Positions 10,326 through 21,811 are shown, counted from the first letter of the stretch. The stretch: 64,000 bases of DNA from Nematostella vectensis (GCF_932526225.1 NC_064044.1:15501453-15565452); one strand, 5' to 3'. Made by a program: numbers and translations. The notes: generated by a model not told the origin, from the letters alone.

Positions 10326-11280
10326 AACAGATGATAGTAACAATGGAGAGAAATCTGATGAATCGGAAGATGACTGGGCCTACACAGGCCAGGACACACA
10401 AAATATCAATCCCGGGGAAAGTTCTGCTTTTTGGAATCTGTCTGAGAAAGACTTCAACTGTGACTTTACAGAAGGCTTGCATCACCTCCCATCTGTTGAT
10501 ACGAATGTTTCCAGTTCACTAGTTGCATCAATGAAGTCAATTGTAAAGTGTGCCCTGGTGTTCCTTTGCTTGTGGTCTTCATTCTGCTCCATATCAGACA
10601 ATGCACTTGATATACTGCTATCTTTTATAAAGATTGTTATGGAATCAGTTGGAAGATTAATTCCAATGACAGCAGCTTTTGCTTCTCTACTTCCCGACAC
10701 TTTCCATCTGTACCGAACACAACTTGGCATTGACAAAGACTAACTCGTTAATTACGTTGTCTGTCCAAGCTGCAACAGTGTCTACAATTTTGAAGACTGT
10801 TACAAAATTTGTAATGGCAAGGCAGTTCCCAAATTGTGTCCATTTGTAGCATTTCCTCACCATCGCCAAGCATTTAGACGTACCATTTGCAATGCTCCTC
10901 TGTTGAAAATAGCAACGTTAAAGAGTAGAAAAGATCGACTTTACCCATTTAAGGTGTATTGGTGCAAAAGTGTGATTCACACCTTGAAGAACTTCCTCCA
11001 GCGACCTCAATTTGCAGACCAGTGTGAACTATGGCGAAACGGAGACATACCAACAGGATTTCTGGCTGACGTGTTTGATGGCCGGATATGGAGAGAGTGG
11101 CAAAGATAATTATGAACTGATGCTAAATGTAGACTGCTTCCAGCCATTCAAGCACTTTGTGTACAGTGTTGGGGCACTACATGGTTTTGATGAATCTTCC
11201 AAGGTCAGAAAGGTTTAAACCTGAAAACCTTTTTTTAGTTGGAATAATACCTGGTCCACATGAAGCAAAGCATAATATAA
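10326..11280 (+). pseudogene. CACTA/EnSpm Tnp2-type transposase, 5' half
   Basis: This is the N-terminal half of a DDE-type CACTA transposase, related to the plant Tnp2 family. It opens with an acidic segment (SDESEDDWAY, about 10350) and a helical part. An in-frame stop follows at 10741-10743. Next come a zinc-binding-like motif (CPSCNSVYNFEDC, about 10765-10805), PLLKIATLKSRK, DVFDGRIW (about 11075), a one-base frameshift near 11105, and the hallmark MLNVDCFQPFKHF..YSVGAL and IIPGPHEAKHNI. The reading frame is cut at 11280 exactly where the half at 41081 resumes (NSFLRPLVAEL). Conserved VDWFQP is VDCFQP here. The stop and the frameshift make it inactive. Confidence 0.8.
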
Positions 11281-11284
11281 CAAG

Positions 11285-11313
11285 ACCCTGCGCGCAGGGT
11301 TGACTGGGATACC
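11285..11313 (-). other. Helentron 3' terminus: hairpin and subterminal inverted repeat
   Basis: The 16-bp perfect palindrome ACCCTGCGCGCAGGGT (11285-11300) lies 4 bp from the junction with CACTA sequence. ACTGGGATACC (11303-11313) is an exact inverted match to 41071-41081. A 3'-proximal hairpin plus subterminal inverted repeats is the known Helentron end structure. Confidence 0.7.
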
Positions 11314-12133
11314 TGATGGGTTACCTGTGTATATGTATGACAATATTTTTGGCCATAATAATACCGCCTGGATACTAAAAACATTTGTAAAATCTTGGGT
11401 TATATTATAAATGCCATATCATAACACTGATTAGGGCAATAATGGTAAGAAGCACCAACTCTCCGGGTTTGATTGGGGGGGGGGGACTCACCATGAAAGT
11501 GGACATGACTGATTGTCCTGTCTTTTACAGTGTAACTTTCTACCAAATGCTATCATATAGCAGTGTAGAGAGCATACACATAAACTACATAGAAATAGAT
11601 ATAATCCACAGCAGAGCACTGTCATAGAAAATGTGTTTGAAAATTGTTATAAGTGATAGCACATTTGGGGGGGGTCAAAACAGTTTTTAGGATATAGCAA
11701 TTTTCAAACAAATAATCTGGAAAGTCAAAAGATATATTTAGTCCACCAAGTTGTTTTCCAACAGCTACTCTTGTGAGACAATGAGCTGGCCCTACATTTC
11801 TGGTGCTGTTTGAATTACTCCTCCAGGAAAGACTACGCCTATCTGGTTAAATTCTAGAATACCATGGATGTAACAAGGGGGGCTATTGCCAAACATTCCT
11901 TGGGTGTATTTGCTTTGAAATTTAAAACAATATAGAAGACAGATGTGAAGACAGATATATAGACAGGAATGGAAGCTGCTTCTTCCTTTCTTGGAACTCC
12001 GGTCTCCCACTGGAGACTTTGCTATTTTCTAACTACAAGGGTTTGTAATAAAATCGAATACTAAGCAAAAAAAGTTTTAAGATATTAGCATATTCATGGC
12101 GACTATTTAAAAGAACTACGGAGATTTGAGATC
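11314..12133. other. Non-coding Helentron-internal stretch
   Basis: No coding motif is supported. The region has G-runs (about 11466 and 11667) and lies between the Helentron 3' end and the LINE that starts near 12.13 kb. Confidence 0.4.
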
Positions 12134-13143
12134 TTGTCAAAATTGGGCAACAAAACTAATAATTTCCCTACTCCTTCCAACGAAGACTCCTCAGACAGTT
12201 TACCCTGTGGAGTAAACTTTAAATACTATTCAGCCCATGATTTTCATAGTAGTACCGAAATTAGTCAATCAATTTGCCACAATACATTTTCGGTTATGCA
12301 TTGTAACATCAGAAGCCTATCTGCTAATTTTGATAACTTTCACTCATTGTTAGCCGAGCTGAAGCACCCGTTTAATGTCATTGGGCTCTCCGAAATCAAG
12401 TATAATAAGGACCGTATTTACAGTACATTAAATACGGAGCTAGAAGGCTATGATTTTATTTTAGAACCAAGTAATACGGAGGCAGGCGGAGTAGGTTTCT
12501 ATATACAAAATAACCTCTCCTACAACATTCGCTCAGACCTTTCCTCCTCGAGCAATTTCCATGAGATAATCTGGATAGAAATCGAAAACAAAAAAAATCA
12601 AAACACTTTATGTGGTGTTGCTTACCGACACCCCAATTCAGAAATAGAAAACTTTACAAACATGCTTAACGAAACCATCGATAAGATAAATAAGGAAAAT
12701 AAGTTTTGCATACTCATGGGGGACATGAATATTAACGCATTGAATTGTAGCTCAGATAAGGCCACGGATGATTTTATAAATACAATGGCATCCTACTCAT
12801 TCCAACAACACATTCTCCAACCTACCCGCATCACTAATCACTCTGCAACGCTTATTGATCGCATTTTCTTTAACTCTTTTCAACATCACACCATTAGCGG
12901 GAATATTGTTTATGATTTGACGGATCATCTACCGAATTTTTTGATAATTAACAAATTTACTAAATTCCCTCGTAGATTCAAATTTTTCCGCCGGGATTAC
13001 TCTCATTATGACGAGTCCGCGGTAGTGCATGATATGCAGGCCATAAACTGGGAGCATTGTTTTTCGCACTGTAAAGACGTAAACGACTACTTTGACTCTT
13101 TCTACGCTTCAGTAGAAAGGATTATTGACAAACACGCCCCCTG
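12134..13143 (+). pseudogene. LINE ORF2 endonuclease domain
   Basis: The open frame has the APE/EEP endonuclease order: MHCNIRSL (about residue 55), GLSEIK (the catalytic E), GGVGFYI, AYRHPNS, MGDMNINAL (the GD.N motif), ATLIDRIF and LTDHLPNF (the TDH motif near the end). All expected motifs are there. This domain nicks target DNA to prime reverse transcription. The frame opens with a TTG codon, so the true start is upstream or lost. It stops at 13141 because a C-run (13137-13141) is one base short. With one more C the protein would run on into the RT frame. Confidence 0.85.
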
Positions 13144-15135
13144 AAAAAACTTTCTAGAAAGGAAATCAAATTCCTTTCCAAACCATGGATCACAACAGGC
13201 ATCAAACACTCAATTGCTATTAAAAATAAACTCTATAAACAGTTTCTCAATACTCAGAATTCCTTTATACATAATCAGTTTAAACTATACAGAAATAAAC
13301 TTAAACGTCTATTAATGGCCAGCAAGGAAAAATATTATGAAGACTATTTTTCAGCACATCTTAAGAACGTTAAAGAAATATGGAAAGGTATAAAACAAAT
13401 AATCACTCTTAAAGCATCTCCGGTTTCCATTCCGAGTAAAATTATAACTAGTGACTCGGTGCTTACGGATCCAACAGCCATTTCTAATGCCTTTAACAAC
13501 TACTTCACAAACATTGGAAAAAATCTAGCAAATGATATTCCAGACACTGCGAAATCCTTCTCTTACTATTTGAAAAAACGACAGCCAAACAGTTTTTGCC
13601 TTTTCCCGATTCTACCCAACGAAATCGAGTCTGAAATTTGTAAACTCAACTCAAACAAGTCAACGGGGCCCTTCAGTATTCCCACGCGAGTTCTAAAATC
13701 TGCAAGCTCCATTTTATCTAAGCCCTTGGCAATGCTGTACAATTTTTCAATCGAGTCAGGCATAGTCCCAGACAAGTTCAAAATCGCTAAGGTGATCCCT
13801 GTATTTAAAAAGGGTTCCGCCCTTACCCTTTCTAACTATCGACCTATCTCCTTGCTCCCAATTTTCAACCAAATATTTGAAAAACTAATTTGCCAACGCT
13901 TAAATCATTACTTACAAACTCATAATATATTATACAGCAATCAGTTTGGATTCCGCCCTAAACACTCAACAACTCATGCTGTACTAAGCGTTGTTGACAA
14001 AATACAGAAAGCCATAGAATTGGGCCAATTTTCGTGCGGACTTTTCCTTGACCTTAGTAAAGCTTTTGATACTGTAGACCACTCGATTCTTTTACGCAAA
14101 CTCGAACATTATGGAATTCGTGGCATCGCGTATGACTGGTTTTCTTCCTACCTTACAAATCGAAAACAGTTCACACAAATTGGAAGCAGCAAATCTTCAC
14201 TGAGCTCCATCTCCTACGGAGTTCCCCGAGGGTCTGTGCTTGGTCCGGTTCTTTTTCTACTATACATTAACGACTTTAACAACTCCTCCCAAATCCTAGA
14301 CTTTAACATATTTGCAGATGATTCCAATTTGTTCTATTCAAACAAAAACCTAACCAATTTAGAATCTACCGTGAAGTACGAATTAAAACATATATATACG
14401 TGGCTCTGTGCCAATAAACTCTCTCTAAATATAGATAAAACTAACTTTGTGTTATTCCATCCTCCTCAGAAAAAAGTAACTCATCCTATAAAACTGAAGA
14501 TAAACAATAAACCAATCAAATCAGAAAAATACATAAAATATTTAGGAATAATGATTGATTCACATCTTAACTGGAAATGCCACATAACGGAGCTTTGCAA
14601 AAAACTTAAACGTAATCTAGGAGCACTCTCAAAGATACGTTACTTTGTCAATATTAACATTTTGAAACAACTATATTATTCACTTGTTTTTCCCCATATA
14701 ACTTACGGAATTTTAGTATGGGGCAACACCTATAGTACAACACGAAAACCTCTCTTTTTAATGCAAAAACGTGCGATACGAATTATGACTTTTTCTAAAT
14801 TCGATGCCCCATCTTCCCCCATCTTCAAACAACTAGGACTTCTCAAGGTTAAAGATATAGTTTACTTCCACACAGCGCTATTTATGTACCAACACCACTC
14901 TGGAACTCTCCCCACAACTTTTGACTCTTTCTTTCATATAATTTCCCACAAATACAACACCCGACTTTCTGCCAAATCTAGTTACACCCTACCTAAAGCA
15001 CGCACCAACTACGGGAAATTCAACATCCGATTTAGAGGTGTACAAATTTGGAACGAACTCACCCAAAATGACAAAGACCTAAATATGAAATCCTTCAAAA
15101 AAAAATTATCAGACGACCTAATCGCCACCTATTAA
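13144..15135 (+). pseudogene. LINE ORF2 reverse transcriptase domain
   Basis: A continuous frame of more than 600 codons is open from about 13143. It shows SNYRPISLLP, NQFGFRPKHST, LFLDLSKAFDTVDH (block A Asp), GVPRGSVLGP (block B), FADDSNLF (about 14311-14334, the catalytic Asp pair) and NKLSLN..KT, then the LINE C-terminal region (YGILVWG..Q.RAIRIM). All catalytic residues are present and there is no internal stop. Only the single frameshift at 13141 separates it from the endonuclease. This is the best preserved LINE in the window, either young or with a sequencing error at the C-run. Confidence 0.88.
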
Positions 15136-15557
15136 CCCACCCACATCTTCACCTGTAACCCATACTATCACCTAATTCTTGGCCATATATTCCTTCCTTT
15201 TGTTTTTGTTTCCGCTCTGCTTGTACCAGCTTGTATTCTTGTCGTATCCTTGTTGTATCCTTGTCGTGTCTCTATATCTGTTTTTTTCTCGTACATTCTT
15301 GCTTATGCACACAGCCTCCAGATCTCCAAACTATGATTTTTCCCTAACATTTAAGTGCACCCTAGCCCGTTTAGCTCTCAAGCTATTCTAGGGTGCCCGC
15401 ACCGAAGTATTGTCCCCCCTTGGTATGCAACTCTAGGTTTTTTTTTTTCTTTTTTTCTCTCCTCTCCCTATCAATAAATATATGAATATATATATATATA
15501 TATAAAAAAAAAACAACCTATGTAACACTTAATTTTGTGTGCAAATAAAAGATGTTT

Positions 15558-15580
15558 GTTGTTGTTGTTGTTGTTGCGAA
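15558..15580 (+). repeat. (TTG)n tail of the LINE
   Basis: About seven TTG units directly follow the AATAAA-containing 3' UTR of the LINE. They mark its 3' end. Confidence 0.8.
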
Positions 15581-16265
15581 TTTTAGAGCATCACTTAGGA
15601 AGCAGCAGCATTGGGGGAACAATAATAATGGGAAATATTACAAAAAAACAAACTCTCTACTTTTAATTTAGTAGCAGTAAGTATTGTAATAAATAAGTAC
15701 TTACATATCATTGTTTAATTCATTGTTCCAAATTGTTCCAATAAACCCGCGATTATTAGCCACAATTTATTTTGGGTCTCAACAGCATTCCCTTGTTGAC
15801 AATATCAGCCGTTTTCCCACCAAAATACAAAATGCACATAAGAAATAAATGTAATTAACTTTACTTCATTCCTGAGTGTATAAAGCTAAAGCACCTTAAA
15901 TTTTGGCCTTGAAGAAAGCTCCCGAACACTTTTTTCTTTCTCTACGGCCCTACAGGTCGGGTCTTTGACTAATCGTATCATGAATCGACGAAGGAAATAT
16001 GCGGTAAAAATTCAAATTGACATGAATTCCCACAATAGCATTATAGATAGAAAACCTTTGATTTCATTTGCAATAATATAATTGCCAAAGTTGCCTTTTT
16101 TACCTGCACAAATATAAGCTAATGCTCGGATGAAATCTCAAATCCAACATGGCGCGTCTCCTGTCTTGAAGTGAATTAGCGATGACCGGCAGAAGGGACG
16201 TACTTTATGTAAGCTCAGCCATAGCGTAATGACAAATGGGGACACAAAAAAGATGGTACACGAAG
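15581..16265. other. Non-coding stretch
   Basis: No gene or repeat pair is recognised. It lies between the LINE tail and the Helentron-like end fragment. Confidence 0.4.
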
Positions 16266-16267
16266 TG

Positions 16268-16371
16268 GCGCAGAGGCTCATGGGGTATTGCACAATATGG
16301 CAGATTTCCCGGGACCACGGAAAAAAAACAGTTGCATTTTATGACTGGGATACCACAGGTATCCAAGTAAT
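16268..16371 (-). mobile_element. Second Helentron-type 5' end fragment
   Basis: About 100 bp match the Helentron 5' terminus at 40978-41083: GTGGCGCA-like start, GGGGTATT, GCAGATTTCCCGGGACCACGG, an A-run, and the terminal stem ACTGGGATACC-ACA-GGTATCC-AAGT (16344-16368) followed by TAA. Similarity stops at both sides, so this is the end of a related non-autonomous copy or a fragment. Confidence 0.65.
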
Positions 16372-17270
16372 AAAAACAAGTTTGTCGAAACGAAACACGT
16401 GTTCTAAGAACTAACAGAACCCTGATCTTTTATTGTTGCTAGCGGTCGAGTGTCCCACAAATGGAGAATTATATAATCGACAGTTTTCATCAATTGATTC
16501 AAATTTCTATCTTTGACTAGACCAAGCAAATTTAGGTAAATACCTTTAGCCCATTCTTGAGTGTGAGACTTGACTGCAACATTACACGGGTCTTTCCACG
16601 CATCGCTTTGTACAAAACAGCCAAATAGTCCGAAATCAACCCGAGTTGAGCACGTCTTTTCACAATAACTTGATAGAAAGTAAAGCTATAGTTAAATTTA
16701 CAGTAACAGAATCGCGAATCTGGCATTTCCACTGCACAAATAACATGGATCTGAGAAGTGGAATTACAAAATCCAAGATGGCGACCAAGATAAGACTGCC
16801 GTAACTAGTCATATTGCAGTAACTAAGCTTTGCGATAACGTAAGTAGGCAAGTTACTTCGTGTAAGAAAAAGGCTAAAAAATAAAAAAAGTTTAGGTAAG
16901 CATTTTAGGGCTAATCTATACTATTAATTATGTAGTGTCTGTCATCAACCAACGTCAAAAAAGTACACAAAACCCCCTCAACATAAGAAGGAGTGCTACA
17001 ATTATTTAGCAAAAGATGCCAGGTCTGCTTAAAAGTTTATCCCCAAAACAACAGCGCAAGACAAGCGATTATTTTGTAAAACAAACACACGCATCGGCAA
17101 ATCAACAGTAATTTTACCAACCGAGATGGCGCAAAAAGTCGTATAAATACATTGAAGTCGTAGACATATCCACAAATTTACGCCTTGAACAATAACTCAC
17201 AAATACACTTCAACTTCTAACCTTGAAAAAAAGAGCAAAATCTCCCTTCGTCTAGACAATATAACAGTTT
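16372..17270. other. Non-coding stretch
   Basis: Short ORFs on the minus strand (for example near 16.6 kb) show no motif. No repeats are recognised. Confidence 0.4.
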
Positions 17271-18329
17271 TTCAGCGAAAAAGAAACAACTTTCTCCTGA
17301 ATGCCACAAGTTTTTCAAGCTCGCTCTGTGGTTGGTCCATAACGTAAGCTCTGCTCTGGATTGGTGGGATTTCGGTCCGCGTAGAAGTCAAGCTCAAAGG
17401 AATTTTGCATTGTAAATATGCAGTAAATATCCCAATAAACTAGAAGTTTCTAATAGAAAGTGAATGCTCGGAGGACGGGACGAACATTTTCAGTACAGGG
17501 GTTCTCGAAAAAGACCACTGATCAGCATTAAATCAAAATACAAATCAGCCGACTGGGAATGTGGTGTGGACACGAAAAATTGCATCCACCATATGAAACT
17601 CGCGCATGCGCTAAAAACACCGCTGATCGATATGAAATAAAAATTAAAATCAGCCGACTGGGAAAACCTGTGGTGTGGACACGAAAAATCACATCCACTA
17701 TATGAAACTCGCGCATGCGCTAAAAAGACCGCTGATCAGCATGAAATAAAAATACAAATCAGCCAATTGGGAACCCTGTGATGAGGACAGCTTTTCGCAT
17801 ATGCGGATACCAAGATTAGACTTCAGCTCTAGAAGAGAGAACTTTTCAAGAAACGAACTATTATAACTCTCAACCGTTGGTAAGACGGATTTTCACGGCC
17901 AAATTCCTCATATCTTTTTCCATCTGCAAGGAATTATTGCTGTGCGAGCGAACTATGAGTTGAACAAAAGTTCATATATATCATGTTTTTTTCTCAGTCC
18001 TAAGCGCTAACCTTAATTCCTTAGACCATAGTCTCTCGAGTCCAGTCCATCCATGTAAAGTCCAGAAAAAATAAATAATATCTTCCTTCATCTAAACATC
18101 CAGCCAAACACCCACACATTTCTTAATATGGAATTGCATTGAAATGGCTTGCAAAACGCCTGTTTCCTCACACCGCTGCTTACATCTGCACCAATCCTCG
18201 TGCAGGTGTTTCGATCTGTTAGGCAGCAAATCTTGAAAGATAGACGATTTCTTCGTCGCTATTTCCCCGCGCTCAAAGCTCCGAGGTGATGATTTTAGGG
18301 GACCTTGAGATGTTTTGCATGCGAAGAAA
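17271..18329. repeat. 1.05-kb duplicated element, copy 2
   Basis: Direct-orientation copy of 4538-5589. It has a 7-bp insertion near 17299 and about seven base differences. It includes the same internal tandem array (17520-17775). A minus-strand ORF of 96 codons (18382-18092) crosses its right boundary and has the Cys-rich phrase DWCRCKQRC; I cannot assign it and treat it as unproven. Confidence 0.85.
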
Positions 18330-19015
18330 GTGTATTCTATATTTACTCGCCTGAGTTGAGAAATATTTGATTTAAAGAACACCGTCCAAAGGCACGGTCC
18401 ATCAGCTCAAATCATTTGAAAAAATGTAAGTTGAAATTCTGTCAAATAATTATTGTCTTTTGATTTGTTTGCTTATTGATTGTGATTCTTGAATATCAAT
18501 GAAAAAAAAATTATTAAGAGTCTTTGGATTCTAAAGCATTTATTATCGTCACAAAGTGACGGGTCCTTTTCTTGTTTCTCATCATATTGGTATTGAATAT
18601 GACATTTACATTTGAAACACAACAATTTATTACTCATTTTTTACTATACAAATGGAAGAATTCAATAACATCTTCTTATATCAATATCATTTATTTAATA
18701 TCACATGAAAACAACGGAACTTCTATAACTTAACACTGAAACCTTTCCTCACCAACGCACTTTAGTTCATAAAAGTCATAACGTTTGGTAGCGGTAGCAG
18801 GAAAACATAAGGGAACAAGATCAACTGGGTGTATTTATATTCGTCTCTAGTAGTTTTCTCGTAAAGCTTTTACATTACAGGAGACCGCTTAGTTGAGTAC
18901 GCAATATAAACGTCCGTTCACTTCTTCACATGAATGCTTGCTTCCACCGCGAAGCAACAAATTAGCATCAACAACAGTCCTATTCATAACTACAAACATT
19001 GTTAGAAGTCCTGCC
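18330..19015. other. Non-coding stretch
   Basis: AT-rich. It contains the 3' flank of the RPA-like gene. No other gene is seen. Confidence 0.4.
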
Positions 19016-20155
19016 CTAATCGTGCACAACTTTCATTACTTCTACAACGTTCTCCTCTTGCACAACTTTCATTACTTTTACAACTTTCCCCTCATCGTCC
19101 AGTTTAAAGAAAACTTTATCAAGACACAAAAGGGTCTCCGGAATTAGGTTCTTGCTCAGCTCTTGGAAATTCTTTGCTGCAATATGATAGTTTTCTAAAC
19201 CAGCAATGTTATCCATAAATGCCTTTAACACATTCGATGAAGCCCGATAGCGTCCAATAATTTCCCCATCCTCTCCACTAATCACTAGGTGTGCATTTAT
19301 AACTGCATCCATTTTGCTTGTTTTCATCATCAACTTGCAGTAGTTACACCTCGCCACTGTTGATCCTTCTGGAGTGTCACTAATTTTATTCTTACAATTA
19401 ATACAAACGGACTGCTTTCTTGCATCCACAGCAACAATGCTTCCATTGACATCTTTAGTGACCTTTTCTTTTGGCTTGAAACTCTCTGCTTCAACCTCTA
19501 TAGCAGGTGTTGGAACGAGCGCCTCACAGGGTTTGATCGTCGATTTTGGGGTGGTGCTAATGCACCGTCGCTTGAAATATCCGACTTTGATTTCACTGAA
19601 AGTATAGGACTGCCCAACTTCAACTTCTTTGACGAACTCTTCCCAGACCGTCAAAGGTATGGCTCCGGCCGAATCTCCGATCACCAATTCGCATTTCCTT
19701 AGATCCTTCTTGTAGACGTAGGAGTGGACATGTTGTTCTTTCCCTTTAGACAGCACTTTACCCTTCAATGCTACAATGTCGTCCGTAGCACAGTTTTCTA
19801 AAATGTACTTGATGGAAGCGTTTGCGTGTTCTCCTTCGACATCCTTCAACGGAAAGCTAGGGTTCTTTAAAGAAACCTTCGAGAAGCTGTGGAATTTGTA
19901 TTCGACTGCATCGTGTTCGAACTTTCTCTTGTTTGGGGAAACGCTCTCCAGTTTCACTGGCTGTTTCGATTCCTCTCTTTCTCTCAATTCACTTCTGCTA
20001 TCCGGGCTAAAACATACAACCCGCCTTTCTTTCTCCCTCTCTTGGACTTTGAAGTCAAAATATCGATTTCCAGTGGCCGGTACCTTTACGTCTAACACTT
20101 TATGAACATAACCTTCGATATCTTTTAAATGTGAAGCACTGCTTTTGGCAGCCAT
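19016..20155 (-). CDS. RPA-like ssDNA-binding protein (OB folds plus C4 zinc finger)
   Basis: An uninterrupted 379-codon frame starts at MAAKSS (20155), the first Met after a CCAAT-containing upstream region. Residues 1-110 and 120-225 look like two OB-fold stretches of replication protein A type (VALKGKVLS.., DLRKCELVIGDSAGAIPLTVWEE, YTFSEIKVGYFK). A C4 zinc finger (CINCKNKI...CNYC, about residues 265-290) follows, then a third mixed region. The tail repeats VVKVMKVV/VVEVMKVV because the DNA has tandem 'GCACAACTTTCATTAC' copies (19022-19075). RPA coats single-stranded DNA in replication. RPA-like companions are known in Helitron elements, and this gene lies within the Helentron ends on the Helentron coding strand. 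An independent repeat-family gene is the alternative. It has no stop or frameshift, unlike its neighbours. Confidence 0.75.
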   Translation of the reverse strand: MAAKSSASHLKDIEGYVHKVLDVKVPATGNRYFDFKVQEREKERRVVCFSPDSRSELREREESKQPVKLESVSPNKRKFEHDAVEYKFHSFSKVSLKNPSFPLKDVEGEHANASIKYILENCATDDIVALKGKVLSKGKEQHVHSYVYKKDLRKCELVIGDSAGAIPLTVWEEFVKEVEVGQSYTFSEIKVGYFKRRCISTTPKSTIKPCEALVPTPAIEVEAESFKPKEKVTKDVNGSIVAVDARKQSVCINCKNKISDTPEGSTVARCNYCKLMMKTSKMDAVINAHLVISGEDGEIIGRYRASSNVLKAFMDNIAGLENYHIAAKNFQELSKNLIPETLLCLDKVFFKLDDEGKVVKVMKVVQEENVVEVMKVVHD

Positions 20156-20197
20156 GGTTCATCATAGCAAGTTGAAGCTGTGCGGGGTGTTCCTTCC

Positions 20198-20290
20198 TGT
20201 GCATAGCTTATTGTGTCGCTCGTTTCCTTTCTCACCCTCCTGTGCATAGCTTTCTGTGTCGCTCGTTTCCTTTCTCCCACATCAACCTCT
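20198..20290. repeat. Tandem 44-bp repeat upstream of the RPA-like gene
   Basis: Two units, each with GTGCATAGCTT, then GTGTCGCTCGTTTCCTTTCTC, occur at about 20198 and 20241. They lie directly 5' of the RPA-like start. Confidence 0.8.
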
Positions 20291-20540
20291 GTTGAAACGT
20301 GCCGAATTTCGCGTCCCCGAAATTGACCAATCACAGCGAACATTCTAGATTTCGGAAAGTAGATCGCCGCCATTTTCACACGGGAAACACTAGACATCTA
20401 TTTTGGTCCGATTCCAAAACGTTCTCTGATTGGCTACTGGACCACTACTCTGAAACAATGGGAACGCGAAATCCGGCTCGTTTCAGCTGAGGTTGATGTG
20501 GGAGAAAGGAAACGAGCGACACAGAAAGCTCTGCGCAGCA
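20238..20540. repeat. Inverted repeat, arms of about 80 bp
   Basis: The left arm (about 20240-20318) matches the reverse complement of the right arm (about 20460-20538). The shared parts are AGCTTTCTGTGTCGCTCG, TTTCCTTTCTCCCACATCAA, then GAAACG, GCCG and ATTTCGCGT. The central 140 bp contains CCAATCAC (20330) and TGATTGGCT (20427). It could be a divergent promoter, a MITE, or both. Confidence 0.75.
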
Positions 20541-21617
20541 GGGTATGCGTGGTGCGGGGAGGATAACATGTGGATAAACAAGCAGGGACCTGAGAGACCA
20601 AGCGAGGGAGGGGGGGCACGATCTTCAGGGGCCGAACAATAGTAATTTGGAGCACATCGCAGACTCGGTTTATTTGCTTTAATTGCATTCAACCATATTT
20701 CAGTTCAACTGCGTATGCTCTAGAAAAGAGAGCGCGGAGCGGGGGATGATATGCAGGGTTTTTTTGTCTGAATAGGGAATCCGAGATTTTCGGCAATAAT
20801 GCAATATGGAGCACTTGCTATGACGTCATTCATTATGGACCATTATGACAAGTGCGAATAAGTCGGCTCACAGAGCCCTTTGATTCTTCTTTGTCACTCA
20901 TTTATAGGTTTAAGCAAAAGTTATGGCTTGTTTTTTTCGTATATGTACACAGTACTCAATCGCAGAATCCAGTCAGAGGGTGACAAGCACCAAGCTCGTT
21001 CGCTGTCAGAGTTTTTAGAGGTTATACCATTATACATTATTTCAGCAGCATATGTGTAGATCGGAAGACTTTTCCCGATAGATTAAACCATTGCTTTATG
21101 CCAATGAGTTTGCTATCCCCTCAACAGTCATTAGACAAGTGTAATCCTCCAGATTATGTCTTCCTTTGGCAGTTCTTCGTTAGAGGTAGTCAGACCACAC
21201 TTGTAATTGTAGCATTTATAGTATCACAGCATGTATATTGTGTTTCTTCATAATAGTGCCATCATAGTAGTTTTGGAGTGTTTTTGTTTTTCTCCCAGAT
21301 TGGTAGTACAGATGTGTAGCCCATCTTCCCAGAGACGATGCAGGTTATCTGTTGCTTCTCTTTGTTCTCTTTATAAGTCTTGCCTTGTGGTGGTATTGTT
21401 TTTTTTTTTCATGCAGTTTCACCAACTGCATTGAAGTATTTCATTCACTTATATCTGTTCATCCACATAATTTTTTGTGCCTCCTTCACACTTGTTTGTG
21501 GCTAATTTTTCTTTTCATGCTTTTTTCATTTTTGTAGATCTAATAAAGAAATAACTTTTGGTTAATCGGCGTGAAAGATGAGTTTAAACAAATCGTAATA
21601 AGTGTGTAATAGCTTTT
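20541..21617. other. Non-coding stretch
   Basis: No gene is supported. T-rich tracts lie near 21400-21530. Confidence 0.4.
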
Positions 21618-21618
21618 T

Positions 21619-21651
<33 letters not shown>

Positions 21652-21652
21652 C
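21618..21652. repeat. (AAT)n microsatellite tail of the LINE
   Basis: About eleven AAT/ATT units directly 3' of the CAATAAAG phrase on the minus strand. Confidence 0.85.
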
Positions 21653-21811
21653 TTTATTGAGGAGAGCTTTTCCATTTAAAATGATTTTCAAAAAGGACCT
21701 CGACTTATAAATAATAACAATAATCTATAAAAAATATATGGAAAAAAAATTAAGAGAAAAAATATATTGTTGATATATCGTTACATTAAAAAATACTATG
21801 ATAAAAAATAC

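Larger units (their letters stand above)
12134..15580 (+). mobile_element. Jockey/CR1-superfamily LINE, 5'-truncated
   Basis: A non-LTR retrotransposon with an APE-type endonuclease and an RT. It ends with AATAAA (about 15545) and a (TTG)n tail (15558-15578), the microsatellite-type 3' end common in CR1-like elements. No ORF1 is found upstream. It is inserted in Helentron-internal DNA, on the strand opposite to the Helentron genes. Confidence 0.8.

Noticed and set aside
16532-16851. Two overlapping minus-strand ORFs of about 65 codons
   Set aside because: No recognisable domain, no splice signals that join them, length expected by chance.
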